Positions 61,535 through 64,000 of a stretch of DNA of 64,000 bases are shown in pieces (position 1 is the stretch's first letter; each line of letters begins with the position of its first letter). The stretch is taken from assembly GCA_949825045.1 (NCBI GenBank), contig OX463807.1, forward strand, positions 37,530,749-37,594,748, given 5' to 3'. Source of the DNA: Argyresthia goedartella (Eukaryota > Arthropoda > Insecta > Lepidoptera > Argyresthiidae). The position numbers were made by a program, and so were the translations under genes. The notes beneath the pieces were generated by a model. The model was not told the DNA's origin and made no database searches. It was given only the letters and a program-made list of their open reading frames with translations.

Positions 61535-61759
61535 TGTGCAGGATTCGGTGGTTTCCAAGGTCCATTCAATGAAGAATTTTATTGTATTTTTATGTAGTGC
61601 GTTTATTCCGCAAAAGGAGTTTATATAAAGTAAAATGTATTAAATGCGTAACGGACGATCGTATATCGAGTAGAATGAGAGCAGAGATCTTCCTCGGAGA
61701 GGGGCGGTCGGTGAGTTGTATCCGCGCGGCGCTAGGTGTCGCGAGTAGGCGCGCGAACA
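61535..61759 (-). repeat. BEL/Pao 5' LTR
   Basis: 225 bp, TGTGCAGG...GAACA, followed by the ATAAG duplication. It lacks the 12-bp insertion of the 3' LTR. The differences between LTRs and the broken frames mark an older insertion than the Gypsy. Confidence 0.95.
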
Positions 61760-61764
61760 ATAAG

Positions 61765-62990
61765 TAATAGAAAACCAAATAGCTGGGCAACTCGACTCCC
61801 ATCAACCCCAAGAACAAGATGGATTCCGTCCCCGCTTTTCCGCTACAGATCACCTCCACACTCTAAATCTAGTCATTGAAAAAAGTAACGAATTCAATAA
61901 CACCCTTTATCTGGCATTCGTTGACTATTCCAAGGCGTTCGACAGCATAATCCATTCATCAATCTTTTCCGCACTCCATGACCAAAATATTGACTCCACT
62001 TACATTAGCATTCTGGTAAACATATACCTAAACAGTACCGCCAATATTAAACTACATTCAGCAGGATCTTCAATCCCAATAGAAAGAGGAGTCAAACAGA
62101 GAGACCCGCTGTCTCCGAAACTCTTCACCTGCACCCTAGAAGAGGTGTTCAAGAAGCTGGCGGTCCCATGGGCAGACAGAGGCATTGACGTCGGTGGCAG
62201 AAGGCTAACAAACCTTCGCTTCGCCGATGACATTGTCCTGATTGCCCCAACAGCACCCGACATCCAGCGCATGCTACAGGAACTCAGCGATTTGTCATGA
62301 GGTTGGACTGTCGATGAAGCGGTCAAAGACCAAGGCCATGACCAACAGCGTCAAACGTAGCGCCGAGGTAGATGGACAGGAGATACAGTTTGTTGATGAG
62401 TGTATTTGCCTGGGCCAGATAGCTTCCTTCGCAAACAGGCAGGACAAAGAAATCGAAAGAATGATTTCTAACGCCTGGAAGACCTACTGGTCTATGAAGG
62501 AACTAATGAAAGGCAACCTTCCGCTAACGCTCAAGCGTAAGCTCATCGACATGTTTACCCATTCTAACCTACGGCGCTCAGACCTGGTCATTAACTGAGT
62601 TCCAGAAGTCCAAACTCGAGTTTTGCCAGCGAGAGATGGAGCACAGCATCCTTACTGTTCGCAGGATAGACCACGTAAGGGACACCACACTGCACTCCTC
62701 AACTGGCATCGCTGATGTGGGTGCACAGACCGCCGAGCTAAAGTGGAACTGGGCCGGAAACGTGACTTGTATGCACCCAGACAAGTGGGCGTAGATCGCC
62801 ACTGACTGATTGCCACAAGACGGCTTCCGGCATAGGGACAGGCTAAGGCGGAGATGGCGGGACGACCTCGACAAGTTCTTGCCGGGCTGACTGGAGGTGG
62901 CACAAAGCCGGGACGTGTGGATTCAAAGGGGGGAGGCCTTTGCCGAGCAGTGGGACACTATCATCTCGGCTACGTAAAAGAAAAACATAA
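61765..62990 (+). pseudogene. RTE-type retrotransposon, 3' portion
   Basis: It continues 55150-55569. On + QLDSHQPQEQDGFRPRFSAT, LYLAFVDYSKAFDSI (motif A), GVKQRDPLSPKLFTC (normally RQGD), LTNLRFADDIVLIAP (catalytic), later CICLGQIASFANRQDKEIER and KWNWAGNVTCMHPDKWA. GVKQRD has R for the invariant G. Several frame changes follow the FADD box. The 3' end is near 62990 without a clear tail. Confidence 0.85.
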
Positions 62991-63189
62991 CACACATAGA
63001 AACATAGAAACTATTTATCGATACGATGGCAAAATGCTACACCACCCTATAGCTGAAATTACCCTTTTGAATATTTTCGATCAAATCCCTAAAAATCATG
63101 GTTGCACTTACCGGTGAAAAGAAATCCTTCCATTAGTCAGATTATTATTGCGCAAGTCGGCATTTTAACACTTTTCATCGCAGTAACGC

Positions 63190-64000
63190 TACAAAAGAAA
63201 GTACGCTCCCGACGAGGGAGTGTTTTCAGGTCATGCCTCCATTGTAGAAACGTCAGGTGGAAAGTTGGCAATGCTATCGCCAAACAACGATCTGATGAAG
63301 AAGGCAATACGATTCGACAATAAATACCGAATAGAAACAAGAGAAAACTGGGATATAGAAACAGACCAACCGGCTTTAACTTGCTTCACGGATGGTTCAA
63401 GAATAGAGAGCATAAAACTAGCAGGAACTGGTTTTTGCATCATGGACAGCAACAAACAAGACAAATCAAAGCCATGGGGCTATCCTCCAGCGTGTTCCAA
63501 GCGGAAATGTACGCCATAATGGAATGCGCTGAAGCTCTAAGGGAAACACCAGAAATCAAAAACAAAACAGTAGTCATTTATTCTCACAGTCAGGCAGCTT
63601 TGAAGGCGCTTCGGCAACCAGTGAATAAATCTCTTTGGGAAGAACATCAGAAATAATTATTGCATGGGTCCCCGGTCATGCAGGGATTCACGGTAACGAA
63701 AAAACAGATGAGCTGGCAAGAAACGGCGCTAATGAGCGTTTTATTGGATCAGAACCAAGATTACCTATATCAGCGACTGTCACAAAGAACATCTTCAGCA
63801 TGATAGCTACGCGAGATGCAAACCTAGAGTGGAAGGAGACCAAAAAGGCTAAGCATTAACTTAATCTCAGTAGAGAAAACATAACAATAATGGTAGGTGT
63901 GGTGACAGTTCACTGCAAACTACATAGACACCTATCATTAGTAAGGCTCGTACAGGACCCATCAGGCCCGCACTGTGGCTTGGAGGAAAGTAGCCAGCAC
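63190..64000 (+). pseudogene. RNase H domain of a non-LTR retrotransposon, runs off the window
   Basis: Motifs on + in order: ALTCFTDGSRIESIKLAGTG (first Asp), FQAEMYAIMECAEAL (Glu), VVIYSHSQAALKALRQP (Asp replaced by His), IIAWVPGHAGIHGNEKTDEL with ARNGAN (last Asp). They are spread over three frames. The end, HCKLHRHLSL and GPHCGLEES, resembles the usual C-terminal tail. Elements of the I, R1 and LOA type carry such RNase H domains; RTE elements do not, so this is separate from 61765-62990. Confidence 0.8.

Noticed and set aside
1..64000. CRISPR arrays
   Set aside because: The tandem arrays have contiguous units without unique spacers and lie in introns of a eukaryotic gene; no cas-like gene is present.

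Overview
The window is animal nuclear DNA, most likely from a moth or butterfly. It is AT-rich and intron-bearing. It carries DD37D (maT-type) mariners, BEL/Pao, Ty3/Gypsy and several non-LTR families, plus ACGG/GTCC-containing interspersed repeats of a kind common in Lepidoptera. There is no bacterial-type gene organisation.

The backbone is one host gene on the + strand, an orthologue of the Rab7 GTPase-activating protein TBC1D5. Ten internal coding exons can be followed from 2898 to 53115 (2898-2997, 9987-10103, 11073-11224, 14798-14848, 16867-16975, 18562-18680, 23079-23221, 36211-36379, 37222-37404, 53025-53115). They have matching splice phases and a continuous TBC domain, including the arginine-finger motif RQDVIRTFP and the glutamine-finger motif YRQG. 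The first and last exons lie outside the window. Seven of the ten exons (c and e to j) are GC-rich in AT-rich introns. A possible first coding exon of a THAP-domain gene lies at 38899-38978.

The introns are packed with mobile DNA, much of it nested. (i) 6065-9720: a CR1/Jockey-type retrotransposon on + is interrupted by a second copy of its own family on -. (ii) 21740-23047 and 34703-36008: two nearly identical mariners, dead through different lesions; the first ends 31 bp before a TBC1D5 exon. (iii) 25296-28740 (+) and 28743-31895 (-): two different non-LTR elements back to back. (iv) 39230-48670: a non-LTR element with an R2-like restriction endonuclease domain is split by a complete, apparently young Ty3/Gypsy element that has matching LTRs, a 4-bp target duplication, a tRNA-Lys primer site and an A_AAA_AAC frameshift signal. 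(v) 55150-62990: an RTE-type element is split by a BEL/Pao element that has a 5-bp target duplication. (vi) 63190 to the end: an RNase H-bearing non-LTR fragment runs off the window.

Smaller features are MITEs, SINE pieces and several minisatellites. The most unusual is at 18681-20252. It starts exactly at a TBC1D5 splice donor and repeats that donor, with the last bases of the exon, ten more times.
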